DNA from: Colivivens sp963594655
GTDB lineage: Bacteria; Bacteroidota; Bacteroidia; Bacteroidales; Bacteroidaceae
Assembly: GCA_963594655.1 (NCBI GenBank)
Contig: CAVBFD010000002.1
Location: 18,728 to 82,727, forward strand
Reading direction: 5' to 3'
DNA length: 64,000 nt
This document shows, one piece after another, positions 32,910 through 42,417 of the stretch. The notes under the pieces are model-generated. The model worked only from the letters and a program-made list of their open reading frames with translations. It was not told the DNA's origin and made no database searches. A program made the translations under genes and the position numbers. Each line of letters starts with the position of its first letter. The stretch's first letter is position 1.

Positions 32910-33518
32910 CTACCTCAAGTCAATTACATCCGCCTTAGGGTAGTTCTTCTTGTTGAACCTGAAGGCGGAGTCAGCCTGCTTCGATCCCTTCTTGTATGCC
33001 GTGACACTAATCTCCACATTGCCCTTGCTGTAGCCCATCATGACGTAGGTGGGACGGTTGTCCGCGCGGTTGACACGTATGATGGCCTTCTGGATGGACG
33101 ACTTGGGGGAAGTGGCTGTAAGTATAATCTCGTATTGCGCCTTGGTGTTGTTTCCGAACGTCACATCATACCCGGTCTGGTAGATTCCGAGGAATGCGTA
33201 CGGATTGATTTTGGACAACTGGGTCTGTGTGGGTTCGGTCACGTTCACCTCCTCGTTCTCCTTGGAGTACGACCACATCGTCTTGCCGTCGAACCACGTA
33301 GTGTGGTTGCTCAGTCGGGTGCGGAACTTGTTGCCCTGCAGCAGGACAGAACCCTCGTCCTCGTCGTCCCCCATCCTTATGGCAAAGTCGGCAGTGATAC
33401 TGGGACATTTCTTGTACTCAGCATACACCTTGTCTAGTACACCCCTCGCGTCAATCGCATGAGCCGCCATTGCCACGACTGCGAATAAAACAGTGAAAAC
33501 GAATCTTGCGTTCTTCAT
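32910..33518 (-). CDS. lolA: Outer-membrane lipoprotein carrier protein LolA
   Basis: The 202-residue protein has a signal peptide (about 1-22, ending AAHA) and the LolA half-barrel pattern of alternating hydrophobic strands. Examples are GSVLLQGNKFRTRLSNHTTWFDGKTMWSYSKENEEVNV and VDSL-type segments near the end. LolA ferries lipoproteins through the periplasm to the outer membrane. The gene lies 70 bases after ftsK, an order common in Bacteroidota and in proteobacteria. The sequence is weakly conserved, so the call rests on pattern, length and position. Confidence 0.85.
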   Translation of the reverse strand: MKNARFVFTVLFAVVAMAAHAIDARGVLDKVYAEYKKCPSITADFAIRMGDDEDEGSVLLQGNKFRTRLSNHTTWFDGKTMWSYSKENEEVNVTEPTQTQLSKINPYAFLGIYQTGYDVTFGNNTKAQYEIILTATSPKSSIQKAIIRVNRADNRPTYVMMGYSKGNVEISVTAYKKGSKQADSAFRFNKKNYPKADVIDLR

Positions 33519-33588
33519 ATTTATTTCTCCTTTAACTGATAAATATTTTTCTCGAAAGTCTTCCTGTTTTTTCCCGAAGACCTTCCGG

Positions 33589-36186
33589 TTATTTCAGGTT
33601 TCTCACGATTGTGTCGAGCGTGTTGAAGTCCTGCACCAGCACCTCACGCGGTTTCGCCCCAATCTGCGCTCCCACGACACCTGCCTTCTGCAACTGGTCC
33701 ATAATCTTTCCGGCACGGTTGTAGCCGATGGAGAAGTTGCGCTGGAGCATCGATGTGCTGCCCTGCTGCGTTGAAACCACCAGTTTGGCGCACTCCTCAA
33801 ACATCGGGTCGATATGTCCGATGGAGTCCGAAGACCCGCCGGCTGAGTCGTCTCCGTCCACATCCACCTCTGGCAGGTAAGCGGCATGGGAGTAGCCCTG
33901 CTGCGTGCTGATGTACTTGCAAATCCGCACCACCTCTGGTGTGTCCACGAAGGCGCACTGCACTCGGGTGGGGTCGCCACCGTTGAGGTAGAGCATGTCG
34001 CCACGTCCAATCAGTTGGTTGGCTCCAGGTCGGTCGAGTATGATTCGGGAGTCCATCATCGCAGCCACACGGAAGGCGATACGCGCCGGGAAGTTGGCCT
34101 TGATGGTACCGGTGATAATCTGCGCCGTAGGTCGCTGCGTGGCGATAATCATGTGGATGCCCACGGCACGGGCCAACTGGGCGATTCGGCAGATAGGCAA
34201 CTCTATCTCCTTTCCGGCGGTCATTATCAAGTCACCGAACTCGTCGATTATCACCACGTAGTACGGCATGTAGTCGTGTCCCTGCAACGGATTGAGCTTT
34301 CGGGCCTTGAACGCCTCGTTGTATTCCTTTATGGTACGCACACCTGCCATCTTCAACAGGTCGTACCGTGTGTCCATCAACTTACAGAGCGAGTTGAGGG
34401 TCTTGACCACCTTCTGCGTGTCCGTTATAATCGGTTCCTCCTCTTCCTCCAGTTTGGCGAGGAAGTGGTTCTCTATAGAGTTGTAGATACTGAACTCCAC
34501 CTTCTTAGGGTCCACCATCACTATCTTCAGTTCCGACGGGTGTTTCTTGTAGAGGAGTGAGGTGACGATGGCGTTCAGTCCCACAGACTTACCCATACCT
34601 GTGGCACCTGCGACCAACAGGTGGGGAGCCTTGGCGAGGTCAATCATGAACACCTCGTTAGTGATGGTCTTTCCAAGCGCGCACGGCAGTTCCATCTTCG
34701 ACTCCTGATAGGTCTTGGAGTTGAGGATGCTCTCCATGGACACGATGCACTTCTTCTTGTTAGGCACCTCGATACCTATGGTTCCCTTGCCTGGTATCGG
34801 GGCTATGATACGTATTCCCTCGGCTGCCAGACTAAGGGCTATGTCGTCCTCAAGGTTACGTATCTTGGATATGCGCATACCCTCAGCCGGAGTAATCTCG
34901 TAGAGGGTGATGGTAGGACCGATGGTAGCCTTGATGCTGCTTATCTCGACACCGAAACTGTGGAGTACCTGTATGATACGTTCCTTGTTGGCTGTCTGCT
35001 CCTCCATGTCGATACGGGGGGAACTGTCCTCGCTCTTGTCCAACAAACTCAGCAGCGGGTATTTATAGTACTCAAGGTCGTGCCTTGGGTCATACGGAGT
35101 GTTTATGTTGCCACGGCTCAGGTTCTTGTCGGTAGCAGGCGCCACACTGCGTCCCACCACAGCGTCGAAACCGATAGCCGTGTCCACGGAAGCGGTCGGC
35201 TGAGCCGGTTCCGGATTACGGGTCTCCACTTGGAACGTGTCGGAGACGGTGACTGTAGAGTCGTCATTTTCCTGTTGAGGCTCCTCCGTATCCACTTTCT
35301 CCGGTTTCTCCACTTTCTCCGGTTCTTTCTCGTTCTGCTCTTCCTGTCCGTACACCTGCGTACCGAAGTCAATGACGTTGGTCTGAGGGTCAACGAACTC
35401 ACGCTTCCTGTCTTCGGAGTGTGCTGGTGTCTCATCTTCCTCATCCACTTCGTCCGACTCTCCCTCTTCTTCTGCTTCGTCTTCCTCGTCGGTCTTCTTG
35501 TTAATAAGACTCTCAAGAGGATTGTGGAACGACTTGATACGTTCCAGCCGCATCAGGTTGCGCACCACCTCGATGGTCTTGGTACTGAGGTATACGAGTA
35601 CGAATATCGCCACCATAATCAGTATGCCGTAGATTCCGGGCGAACCAATCATGATACCCAGCCATTTCGTGACGTTCATCCCACTGTAACCGCCCAAGAA
35701 GAAGAAACTGTCGCCCAACGCGGGTATGTCGCAGGTCAGCGCACTCAAGAGGAGACTGGTCCAAATCATGATGATGCCCATCAGAATGAACAGACGGACA
35801 CACCTGATACGGAACGAACCGATAAGTCTCATGCCGAGCATGATGAGAAACACCGGTATGAAGTATGCCGCCACACCGAAGTATTTGTTGATGAACAGAT
35901 AGGCGGTCTTCGCCCCGAAGCCGCCGCAGAGGTTGCGGGCGTGGGCATTGCCTGACGTAAGTTCCTTGTAGAACTCCCCGAAGTCCTGTGTGTCCACTAT
36001 ATTGTAGTCTGAAGCCCCACTGTAAAGAAACGAAGAGAACGCTATAATCATGAACAGTGCCACGAAAACGAAAAACAGTCCAATCACAAACTTCACGATG
36101 GATGACCTCGACATGATGTCCACATCCACCGCATTACCCTTCTTAGTCTTTTTCTGAGTGCTTTTATTCTGAGTCTTCCTTGCCAT
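33589..36186 (-). CDS. ftsK: DNA translocase FtsK/SpoIIIE
   Basis: FtsK pumps chromosome DNA at the division septum. The 865-residue protein has a basic N-terminus, about four membrane helices (to roughly residue 195), and an acidic, low-complexity linker to about residue 340. The motor domain follows, with Walker A GATGMGKSVGLN near residue 530 and Walker B YVVIIDEFGDLIM. A C-terminal gamma winged-helix domain (about 800-865) reads orienting DNA sequences. I start it at ATG 36186 (MARKTQNK); an earlier ATG at 36249 lies upstream of a TACATTTG promoter element. Confidence 0.94.
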   Translation of the reverse strand: MARKTQNKSTQKKTKKGNAVDVDIMSRSSIVKFVIGLFFVFVALFMIIAFSSFLYSGASDYNIVDTQDFGEFYKELTSGNAHARNLCGGFGAKTAYLFINKYFGVAAYFIPVFLIMLGMRLIGSFRIRCVRLFILMGIIMIWTSLLLSALTCDIPALGDSFFFLGGYSGMNVTKWLGIMIGSPGIYGILIMVAIFVLVYLSTKTIEVVRNLMRLERIKSFHNPLESLINKKTDEEDEAEEEGESDEVDEEDETPAHSEDRKREFVDPQTNVIDFGTQVYGQEEQNEKEPEKVEKPEKVDTEEPQQENDDSTVTVSDTFQVETRNPEPAQPTASVDTAIGFDAVVGRSVAPATDKNLSRGNINTPYDPRHDLEYYKYPLLSLLDKSEDSSPRIDMEEQTANKERIIQVLHSFGVEISSIKATIGPTITLYEITPAEGMRISKIRNLEDDIALSLAAEGIRIIAPIPGKGTIGIEVPNKKKCIVSMESILNSKTYQESKMELPCALGKTITNEVFMIDLAKAPHLLVAGATGMGKSVGLNAIVTSLLYKKHPSELKIVMVDPKKVEFSIYNSIENHFLAKLEEEEEPIITDTQKVVKTLNSLCKLMDTRYDLLKMAGVRTIKEYNEAFKARKLNPLQGHDYMPYYVVIIDEFGDLIMTAGKEIELPICRIAQLARAVGIHMIIATQRPTAQIITGTIKANFPARIAFRVAAMMDSRIILDRPGANQLIGRGDMLYLNGGDPTRVQCAFVDTPEVVRICKYISTQQGYSHAAYLPEVDVDGDDSAGGSSDSIGHIDPMFEECAKLVVSTQQGSTSMLQRNFSIGYNRAGKIMDQLQKAGVVGAQIGAKPREVLVQDFNTLDTIVRNLK

Positions 36187-36214
36187 CTCCTTTACATGTA
36201 TATAATACAAGGTA

Positions 36215-36222
36215 CAAATGTA
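36215..36222 (-). promoter_or_regulatory. Possible -7 element for ftsK
   Basis: On the minus strand TACATTTG (36222-36215) lies 28 bases before the chosen ftsK start. No TTTG is found at the normal -33 distance. The same 139-base gap must also hold the promoter for the divergent gene at 36326, which I cannot identify. Confidence 0.4.
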
Positions 36223-36325
36223 AACAATATTTTTCAGACCGATTCGCATTACCTTGTATTATTATTGAAATTCGGATGAAATAGACAATAAAGCACCGTG
36301 TTTTGCGTTTATAGAAGCGAGAAGA

Positions 36326-37855
36326 ATGACCGAAATGAGTATAAGGAAAAGTTATAGTTCCGTGGTCTGTGTATGTGTTCTCGCATGGGCTGTGGTCGGG
36401 TTGTTTTCGTGCAGCGAGGACGAGCAGTTCACCTCGTCCCCGAATGAGGCATTGCGTTTCTCCAGCGACACCATCAGCTTTGACACCATATTCACCGACA
36501 TAGGTTCCGCCACCAAAGTGTTCAAGATCTACAATCCCAACAGCAAGGGAGTGCGACTGGTTTCGGTACGGCTCGGAAGTGACGGAGAGAGCGGTTTCCG
36601 TATGAATCTGGATGGAGACTACGGCACGCGGTTCACTGACGTGGAGATATACAGTAAAGACAGCATGTACTGCTTTGTGGAAGTGACGGTAGACCCGAAC
36701 GACTCCGACTCCCCCACCCTCATCACCGACTCCATCCTCTTCACCATGGAAAACGGACTGACCCGGAAAGTGATGCTTGAGGCTTACGGACAGGATATAG
36801 TCGTGATGGAAGGACAGGTAATAACAAGCGACACGACATGGGCGTCGGTGCGTCCTGTAGTGGTGCGCGACAGTCTGGTAGTAGCCCCCAACGCCACCCT
36901 GACCATAGCCGAAGGAACGACCGTCTGTTTCCACAAACTGTCGGGACTGGATGTCTACGGCACTTTGAAGGTGGAAGGGACACAGGAGAAACCGGTAACA
37001 CTGAGGGGCGACCGTACGGATAAGCTCTTCACCTACCTGCCCTACGACCGTCTGGACGCACAGTGGGAAGGGGTACGCCTACACCCCGAGAGTCACGGCA
37101 ACACATTCAACTACTGTGACATACACGGAGGAAACTACGGAATCATAGCCGACAACGACTCACTGTCTGAAGGAGTCAAATGCACGGTCAGCAACAGCGT
37201 CATACACAACGTGGCCGGTGACGCCCTTTTCCTCCACTCTACAACAGCCTGCCTGTCGAACTCCCAGATAAGCAACGCAGGAGGCAACTGTGTTACCGTC
37301 ATTGGTGGCACTACACGGTTCGTCCACTGCACCGTGGCGCAGTTCTATCCGTGGCACGCGACACGCGGCTCTGCACTTTATTTCGCCAACGTGTACGACA
37401 AGAAAGAATATCCCTTGGAACTCATAGAGTTCGTCAACTGCATCGTAACCGGATCTTCCTCCGACGAGGTGTACGGATCGAAGATGCAGGACAGTGAGGC
37501 GGCGTTCAACTACAGGTTCCGTAACTCGCTGGTAAACACGGTAACCACCGATGACGACGCGCAGTATTTCACAGGGTGCAAGTTGGACAGGGACGAGGGC
37601 GAGTCCGACTCCAGTGACAAGACTATATTAAGAGGAGAGAATTTCCGGACCATCGACAACAGCGTGTACTACTACGATTTCCGTCTCGACTCCCTCTCCA
37701 CCGCACGTGGACTGGGTGACGGGACACTCACGCCCGACGACTGTAGGACCGACATGAACGGAGTAGAGCGTCCTACAGAAAACCCCGACGCGGGGTGTTA
37801 TCAGTTCGAGGACAAGTCAACGGGACCGATATTACGCATCTGGCGCAATATCTGA
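36326..37855 (+). CDS. Right-handed beta-helix lipoprotein of unknown function
   Basis: The 509-residue protein has an N-terminal lipoprotein signal (VVGLFSC at about 25-31). An Ig-like domain follows to about residue 165, with SFDTIFTDIGSATKVFKIYNPN. The rest is a series of parallel beta-helix turns: VCFHKLSGLDVYGTLKVEGT, then repeated N/G-rich turns such as NTFNYCDIHGGNYGI and VSNSVIHNVAGDALFL. Beta-helix surface proteins often bind or cut polysaccharides, but no catalytic residues of known lyases are evident. The last 55 bases overlap the end of mtgA on the other strand. It is widespread in this phylum as a hypothetical protein. Confidence 0.78.
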   Translation: MTEMSIRKSYSSVVCVCVLAWAVVGLFSCSEDEQFTSSPNEALRFSSDTISFDTIFTDIGSATKVFKIYNPNSKGVRLVSVRLGSDGESGFRMNLDGDYGTRFTDVEIYSKDSMYCFVEVTVDPNDSDSPTLITDSILFTMENGLTRKVMLEAYGQDIVVMEGQVITSDTTWASVRPVVVRDSLVVAPNATLTIAEGTTVCFHKLSGLDVYGTLKVEGTQEKPVTLRGDRTDKLFTYLPYDRLDAQWEGVRLHPESHGNTFNYCDIHGGNYGIIADNDSLSEGVKCTVSNSVIHNVAGDALFLHSTTACLSNSQISNAGGNCVTVIGGTTRFVHCTVAQFYPWHATRGSALYFANVYDKKEYPLELIEFVNCIVTGSSSDEVYGSKMQDSEAAFNYRFRNSLVNTVTTDDDAQYFTGCKLDRDEGESDSSDKTILRGENFRTIDNSVYYYDFRLDSLSTARGLGDGTLTPDDCRTDMNGVERPTENPDAGCYQFEDKSTGPILRIWRNI

Positions 37856-38511
37856 CGCTGACGCTTGTACATGTAGGGAGTGGGTCTACCACTGTTGCGC
37901 ACCCTTGGATTGGGCAGTGACGCCGCGATAAGTGCGCTCCGGTTGGCGTTCAGGTCGATGGCGTGGCAACCGAAATGTTCGAGGGCTACAGCCTCCGCCC
38001 CGTAAATGCCGTCCCCCATCTCGATGGTGTTGAGATAGACCTCCATGATACGCTCCTTCGACCAGAAGGTCTCGATGAGAACAGTGAAATAGGTCTCGAA
38101 AGCCTTGCGCGTCCATGTGGACGAAGGCCAGAGGAACACGTTCTTGGCAGTCTGCTGACTGATGGTGCTTGCTCCCCTCACCCTACCGGTCTTCTCCTTT
38201 TCCTCAATCGCCTTCTCAATCGCCTCCATATCGAAACCGTGGTGCTTCATGAAGTTCTGGTCCTCACTCGCCACAACCGCCTGTACGAGACTCGGGTTGA
38301 TGCTGTCCAGCGGAACCCACTGGTGCGCCAGTTTCAGTTGCATACCGTCGCCCAGTTGTTCCACCAGCCGTATGACCATCAGAGGAGACAGTGAAACCTC
38401 ACTGAACCGGTAGAAAATGGTAATGGCTATCGACGAACCGAAAAATAATATGAGTAGCCACATGAACGGTTTGAGTACGAATCTTACAAACTTCAGGAGC
38501 AGCATGAACAA
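37801..38511 (-). CDS. mtgA: Monofunctional peptidoglycan glycosyltransferase
   Basis: The 236-residue protein belongs to glycosyltransferase family 51 without a transpeptidase domain. One membrane anchor lies at about residues 11-33. The catalytic motifs are VVASEDQNFMKHHGFD (with the catalytic glutamate), RGASTISQQTAKNVFLW, and IMEVYLNTIEMGDGIYGAEAVALEHFG, followed by ALIAASLPNP. It polymerises lipid II into glycan strands. Its last 18 codons lie antisense to the beta-helix gene. The upstream OmpA lipoprotein gene has a good terminator, so mtgA should have a separate transcript. Confidence 0.94.
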   Translation of the reverse strand: MFMLLLKFVRFVLKPFMWLLILFFGSSIAITIFYRFSEVSLSPLMVIRLVEQLGDGMQLKLAHQWVPLDSINPSLVQAVVASEDQNFMKHHGFDMEAIEKAIEEKEKTGRVRGASTISQQTAKNVFLWPSSTWTRKAFETYFTVLIETFWSKERIMEVYLNTIEMGDGIYGAEAVALEHFGCHAIDLNANRSALIAASLPNPRVRNSGRPTPYMYKRQRQILRQMRNIGPVDLSSN

Positions 38512-38545
38512 GGTCTTTAAGAGTTAATGGAAAAGGTATGAAAAA

Positions 38546-38571
38546 GGGTGTGCGGTGCAATCCGCACACCC
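38546..38571 (-). terminator. Terminator after the OmpA-like lipoprotein gene
   Basis: A perfect 10-base stem, GGGTGTGCGG (38546-38555) with CCGCACACCC (38562-38571), has a 6-base loop. On the minus strand it is followed by five T's, 33 bases after the stop codon at 38604. Eight T's on the other side would also let it work on the plus strand. Confidence 0.85.
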
Positions 38572-38603
38572 AATTTTTTTTGTTTGTGAAACTTCAGGCA
38601 GGA

Positions 38604-39323
38604 TTACTGGAGAGTGCCGTTGTTGGCAGCCTCAATCATTGCCTTTGAAGCATAGAGGTAAACCTCCACACGGCGGTTCTGAGCCTTTCCAGCGGCAGTA
38701 GAGTTGTCCGCTACAGGGTTGGACTCACCGAAGCCGGTGCTTGAGGCAATCTGTGAAGCAGAGACTCCGAGAGACTTGAGGTAAGTGGAAACCGCGTCAG
38801 CGCGCTGCTGTGAGAGAGTGAGGTTCTTCTGCACGCTCTGCTCTGCGGTACTGCCCTTCCAACCTGCGTTGTCAGTGTAGCCCTGTACAGACACGTCCAT
38901 GTCCTTGTTCACAATCAGAACGTTGGTGGCGAACTGCTGGAGTGACTTCTTGGCGGTTGCGCTCAGGTCGGACTTTCCGGTAGCGAAAAGGATTCCGGAG
39001 TCGAATGTAACCTTCACAGCCTCCAGACCGTTGTTGTCTGTCACGGTCTCCACCTGTGCGTTGTCCACCTTCTCAGCGGCGGCCTTGGCCTTGTCCATCT
39101 TCTTTCCGATGAGGACACCCGCTCCTGTACCTACAGCCGCGCCTATGGCCGCGCCTATGGCTGTTCCGCCGGCGTTATGGCCGATGAGGTTACCTACAAG
39201 TGCGCCGACAGCGGCTCCACTGCCTCCGCCGATGAGCGCGCCCTTGGAGGTGTTGTTCATATTACAACCAGCTAAAATCATCAAAGCACTCAAGAGAAGT
39301 GCCGTAAACTTTGTTTTTTTCAT
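38604..39323 (-). CDS. OmpA-family lipoprotein with glycine-zipper segment
   Basis: The 239-residue protein has a lipoprotein signal (ALLLSALMILAGC) and a Gly/Ala-rich hydrophobic segment at about residues 28-75 (GALIGGGSGAAVGALVGN and onward) of the glycine-zipper type. The OmpA C-terminal domain follows (about 105-225), with peptidoglycan-binding landmarks VTFDSGILFATGKSDL, VQGYTDNAGWKG, LSQQRADAVSTYL and NRRVEVYLYA. It probably tethers the outer membrane to the wall. The start is at 39323; an earlier in-frame ATG at 39440 would place non-conserved basic sequence before the signal. Confidence 0.9.
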   Translation of the reverse strand: MKKTKFTALLLSALMILAGCNMNNTSKGALIGGGSGAAVGALVGNLIGHNAGGTAIGAAIGAAVGTGAGVLIGKKMDKAKAAAEKVDNAQVETVTDNNGLEAVKVTFDSGILFATGKSDLSATAKKSLQQFATNVLIVNKDMDVSVQGYTDNAGWKGSTAEQSVQKNLTLSQQRADAVSTYLKSLGVSASQIASSTGFGESNPVADNSTAAGKAQNRRVEVYLYASKAMIEAANNGTLQ

Positions 39324-39366
39324 AATAACTCGTTTTGTTAACTTGTTTATATTACAATTCAGTCTG

Positions 39367-39374
39367 CAAATATC
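39367..39374 (-). promoter_or_regulatory. Possible -7 element for the OmpA-like gene
   Basis: On the minus strand GATATTTG (39374-39367) matches the -7 box at seven of eight positions, 43 bases before the start. The -33 element is not clear. Confidence 0.3.
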
Positions 39375-39480
39375 GCTCTTTTTATCCAAACGGAACAACG
39401 GACTGCGGATGTTTTTTGGAAAAAGAGGGAATTTCTTCATTTTTCAGTGGAGATGGCACGGTCTGTAATGATATTATTCG

Positions 39481-39488
39481 TAAATTTG
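39481..39488 (+). promoter_or_regulatory. Possible -7 element for proS
   Basis: TAAATTTG fits the -7 box and lies 46 bases before the proS start at 39535. No TTTG is present 18-20 bases upstream. Confidence 0.4.
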
Positions 39489-39534
39489 TACTCGATTACG
39501 GAAAACAATTATCGTTGATTCGACAAAACATATT

Positions 39535-41016
39535 ATGGCAACAGATTTAAAGGGGTTGACCAAGAGAAGCGTCAACTATTCACAATGGTATAATGAGTTA
39601 GTGGTTAAGGCCGAGTTGGCAGAACAGGCGGACGTGCGCGGATGTATGACCATCCGTCCCTACGGCTACGCCATCTGGGAGAAGATTCAGGCGGAGATGG
39701 ACAGGAGGTTCAAAGAGACAGGTGTGCAGAACGCCTACTTCCCTCTGCTCATACCCAAGTCGTTCCTCAGCAAGGAGGCTGAACACGTGGAAGGCTTCGC
39801 CAAGGAATGTGCGGTGGTCACCCACTACAGGCTCAAGGCCAACGAGACACACGACGGTGTGGTTGTGGACCCCGCCGCCAAGTTGGACGAGGAACTGATT
39901 ATCCGCCCCACGTCGGAGACTATAATATGGCACACGTACAAGAACTGGATAAAGTCGTACCGTGACCTGCCCATCCTGTGCAACCAGTGGTGTAACGTGA
40001 TGAGGTGGGAGATGCGCACACGTATATTCCTTCGCACCTCAGAGTTCCTCTGGCAGGAGGGACACACGGCGCACGCCACTCGTGAGGAAGCTGAGGAGAG
40101 GGCGAAGATGATGCTGAAAGTGTACGCCGACTTTGTGGAGGACTATATGGCGATACCAGTGGTGCAGGGAGTGAAGAGCGAGACCGAGCGGTTCGCCGGC
40201 GCTCTCGACACCTATACCATTGAGGCGATGATGCAGGACGGAAAGGCTTTGCAGAGCGGCACCAGCCATTTCCTCGGACAGAACTTCGGCAAGGCGTTCG
40301 ACGTTACCTTCCTCAACAAGGAGAACAAACTCGAGTACGCGTGGGCTACCAGCTGGGGAGCGTCAACACGACTCATGGGCGCGCTCATCATGACCCACTC
40401 CGACGACAACGGTCTGGTACTGCCTCCGAAACTGGCTCCGGTACAGGTGGTCATCATACCTATATGGAAGACCAACGAGCAGTTTGAGGCAATCAACAGG
40501 AAGGCTACAGAGATTGCGGACAAGCTGAAGGCGTTGGGCATCAGCGTGAAGTACGACAGCGACGACAACAAGCGTCCCGGATTCAAGTTTGCCGACTACG
40601 AGGTGAAGGGTGTGCCAGTACGCCTCGTGTTGGGAGCGAGAGATTTGGAGAACTCCACTATCGAGATAATGCGCCGCGACACACTGGAGAAGGCGACCAT
40701 AAGCATCGACGGAATAGAGGAACACGTGAAGGAACTGCTCGACAACATTCAGGAGAACATCTACAGGAAAGCGCGCGAGTTCCGCGACTCACGCATCTAC
40801 GAGTGTGAGGACTATGAGGAGTTCAAGACGAAAGTCAAGGACGGAGGCTTCTTCCTGTGCCACTGGGACGGAACTGCCGAGACAGAGGCGAAGATAAAGG
40901 AAGATACACAGGCCACCATCAGGTGCGTGCCTTACATGTTTGAGCAGACTCCTGGAGTCGATATGGTGAGCGGCAAACCTGCCAAGTACAGGGTCATCAT
41001 AGCAAGGGCATATTGA
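39535..41016 (+). CDS. proS: Prolyl-tRNA synthetase (archaeal/eukaryotic-like type)
   Basis: The 493-residue class II synthetase charges tRNA-Pro. It is the short form without the bacterial editing insertion. Motif 2-type signatures include QWCNVMRWEMRTRIFLRTSEFLWQEGHTAHATREEAEE, and motif 3 is TSWGASTRLMGALIMTHSDDNGLVLPPKLAP. The anticodon-binding domain and a C-terminal zinc-binding-like domain follow, ending in the ARAY tail of this type. This form is usual in Bacteroidota. An S37 peptidase gene begins 45 bases later. Confidence 0.95.
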   Translation: MATDLKGLTKRSVNYSQWYNELVVKAELAEQADVRGCMTIRPYGYAIWEKIQAEMDRRFKETGVQNAYFPLLIPKSFLSKEAEHVEGFAKECAVVTHYRLKANETHDGVVVDPAAKLDEELIIRPTSETIIWHTYKNWIKSYRDLPILCNQWCNVMRWEMRTRIFLRTSEFLWQEGHTAHATREEAEERAKMMLKVYADFVEDYMAIPVVQGVKSETERFAGALDTYTIEAMMQDGKALQSGTSHFLGQNFGKAFDVTFLNKENKLEYAWATSWGASTRLMGALIMTHSDDNGLVLPPKLAPVQVVIIPIWKTNEQFEAINRKATEIADKLKALGISVKYDSDDNKRPGFKFADYEVKGVPVRLVLGARDLENSTIEIMRRDTLEKATISIDGIEEHVKELLDNIQENIYRKAREFRDSRIYECEDYEEFKTKVKDGGFFLCHWDGTAETEAKIKEDTQATIRCVPYMFEQTPGVDMVSGKPAKYRVIIARAY

Positions 41017-41061
41017 TTTGACACAAAAACAAGACATAAACGACACTAAAAACTAAAAGCA

Positions 41062-42360
41062 ATGAAACGAATCCTTTCAGTAGTACTGGTCACCCTGGTG
41101 GCTCTCACCGTCGTGGCGCAACAGGATACCACCGCGTTCATGAGCCAGCTCATCAACCTCAAGGGTATCAGTGATGTCACTCCACTTGAATCAAAGATAT
41201 TCAAGGAGAAGTATGTGATGAAAATCAAACAGAACGTGGACGGTGACAATGCCGACAAAGGCACATTCACACAGCGCATATTCGTGGCACTGAAAGGAAC
41301 GGACCGCCCTACAGTCATCGTGACCGAGGGTTACTTCGCCGACTATGGCTTCAGGGATTTCCAGGAGGAACTGTGCAAACTCTTCGACGCCAACATGGTG
41401 ATTGTGGAATACCGTTATTTCGCGGAGTCCACGCCCGAGCCGTGCAACTGGGACTATCTGACTGTGGACAACTCACTGCGTGACCTGCACAACGTGCGCC
41501 AGACACTCGGTGCGGTGCTTCCCGGCAAGTGGATAAGCACAGGAACGAGCAAGGGCGGACAGACCACCATGTTCTACAGGGTTTCCTACCCCGGCGATGT
41601 GGACGTGAGTGTCAGTTACGTGGCTCCGCTCAACAAATCGGTTGAGGACGGTCGCCACGAGGTGTTCCTCGCGAAGAAGGTAGGCACGAAGGCAGAGCGC
41701 GGGACCATCCTCAAGGCACAGCAGGAGATGCTGAAGAGAAGAGCGACTATGCTTCCGCTCTTCAAGAAGTACTGCGACGATCGTAACTATAAGTTCTACC
41801 TGTCCCTCGACGAGATTTACGACTATTGCATCTTTGAGTATCCGTTCGCCCACTGGCAGTACGGCACACCGATAGAGCAGATACCGTCTGTGACAGCCAG
41901 TGACGCAGAACTCTTCAACCACTTCATGAGTGTGGCTGGACCCGACTACTTCGTGTACCCGAACAAGTACCTCTCCTTCGACGTGCAGGCCGCAAGAGAA
42001 CTGGGATACTACGGCTATTCACTGAAGGGACTGAAAAAATGGACTGTGGTGAAGGACACAAAGAACTACCTGAATAAAATCATGCTGCCGCCTGAACTCC
42101 GCGACATCACCTTCGACCCAACTCTCTACAACCGTACGGTGAAGTTCCTGAAGGAGGAAGACCCGACACACATATTTATATATGGAGAGACTGACCCGTG
42201 GAGCGCGAGCGGTGTCTGCACCTGGCTCGACTGTAGCAAGAAGAAGAACATGAAGATATACGTGCAGCCGCGCGGCAGTCACGGATCACGCATAGAGACC
42301 ATGCCGGCGGACGTGCGCGACGACATCGTAAACCGCATCGCAGGATGGCTCAAACAGTAA
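41062..42360 (+). CDS. S37-family serine (tripeptidyl) aminopeptidase, secreted
   Basis: The 432-residue protein has a signal peptide (about 1-20, ending VVAQ) and an alpha/beta-hydrolase fold of the S37 (PS-10) peptidase family. The nucleophile motif is ISTGTSKGGQTTMFYR. The later acidic and basic active-site regions are FIYGETDPWSASGVC and QPRGSHGSRIE. VIVTEGYFADYG and VIVEYRYFAEST are typical of the family's first half. Streptomyces members release tripeptides from protein N-termini. This copy would work in the periplasm on peptides, fitting the other peptidases in the window. It lies 57 bases before clpC. Confidence 0.83.
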   Translation: MKRILSVVLVTLVALTVVAQQDTTAFMSQLINLKGISDVTPLESKIFKEKYVMKIKQNVDGDNADKGTFTQRIFVALKGTDRPTVIVTEGYFADYGFRDFQEELCKLFDANMVIVEYRYFAESTPEPCNWDYLTVDNSLRDLHNVRQTLGAVLPGKWISTGTSKGGQTTMFYRVSYPGDVDVSVSYVAPLNKSVEDGRHEVFLAKKVGTKAERGTILKAQQEMLKRRATMLPLFKKYCDDRNYKFYLSLDEIYDYCIFEYPFAHWQYGTPIEQIPSVTASDAELFNHFMSVAGPDYFVYPNKYLSFDVQAARELGYYGYSLKGLKKWTVVKDTKNYLNKIMLPPELRDITFDPTLYNRTVKFLKEEDPTHIFIYGETDPWSASGVCTWLDCSKKKNMKIYVQPRGSHGSRIETMPADVRDDIVNRIAGWLKQ

Positions 42361-42417
42361 ACTGGCATAATGTTCGTCGTATGCCATATACTGAATAACA
42401 ACCCATATAAAAACAGA

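Noticed and set aside
34621..35955. Long open frame on the plus strand (444 codons) opposite ftsK
   Set aside because: It mirrors the acidic linker and membrane part of ftsK and has no recognisable protein features.
41017..42417. Search for tRNA genes or riboswitches near proS, prs and the ThiE-like gene
   Set aside because: No cloverleaf or TPP/purine riboswitch core is visible in the short gaps.
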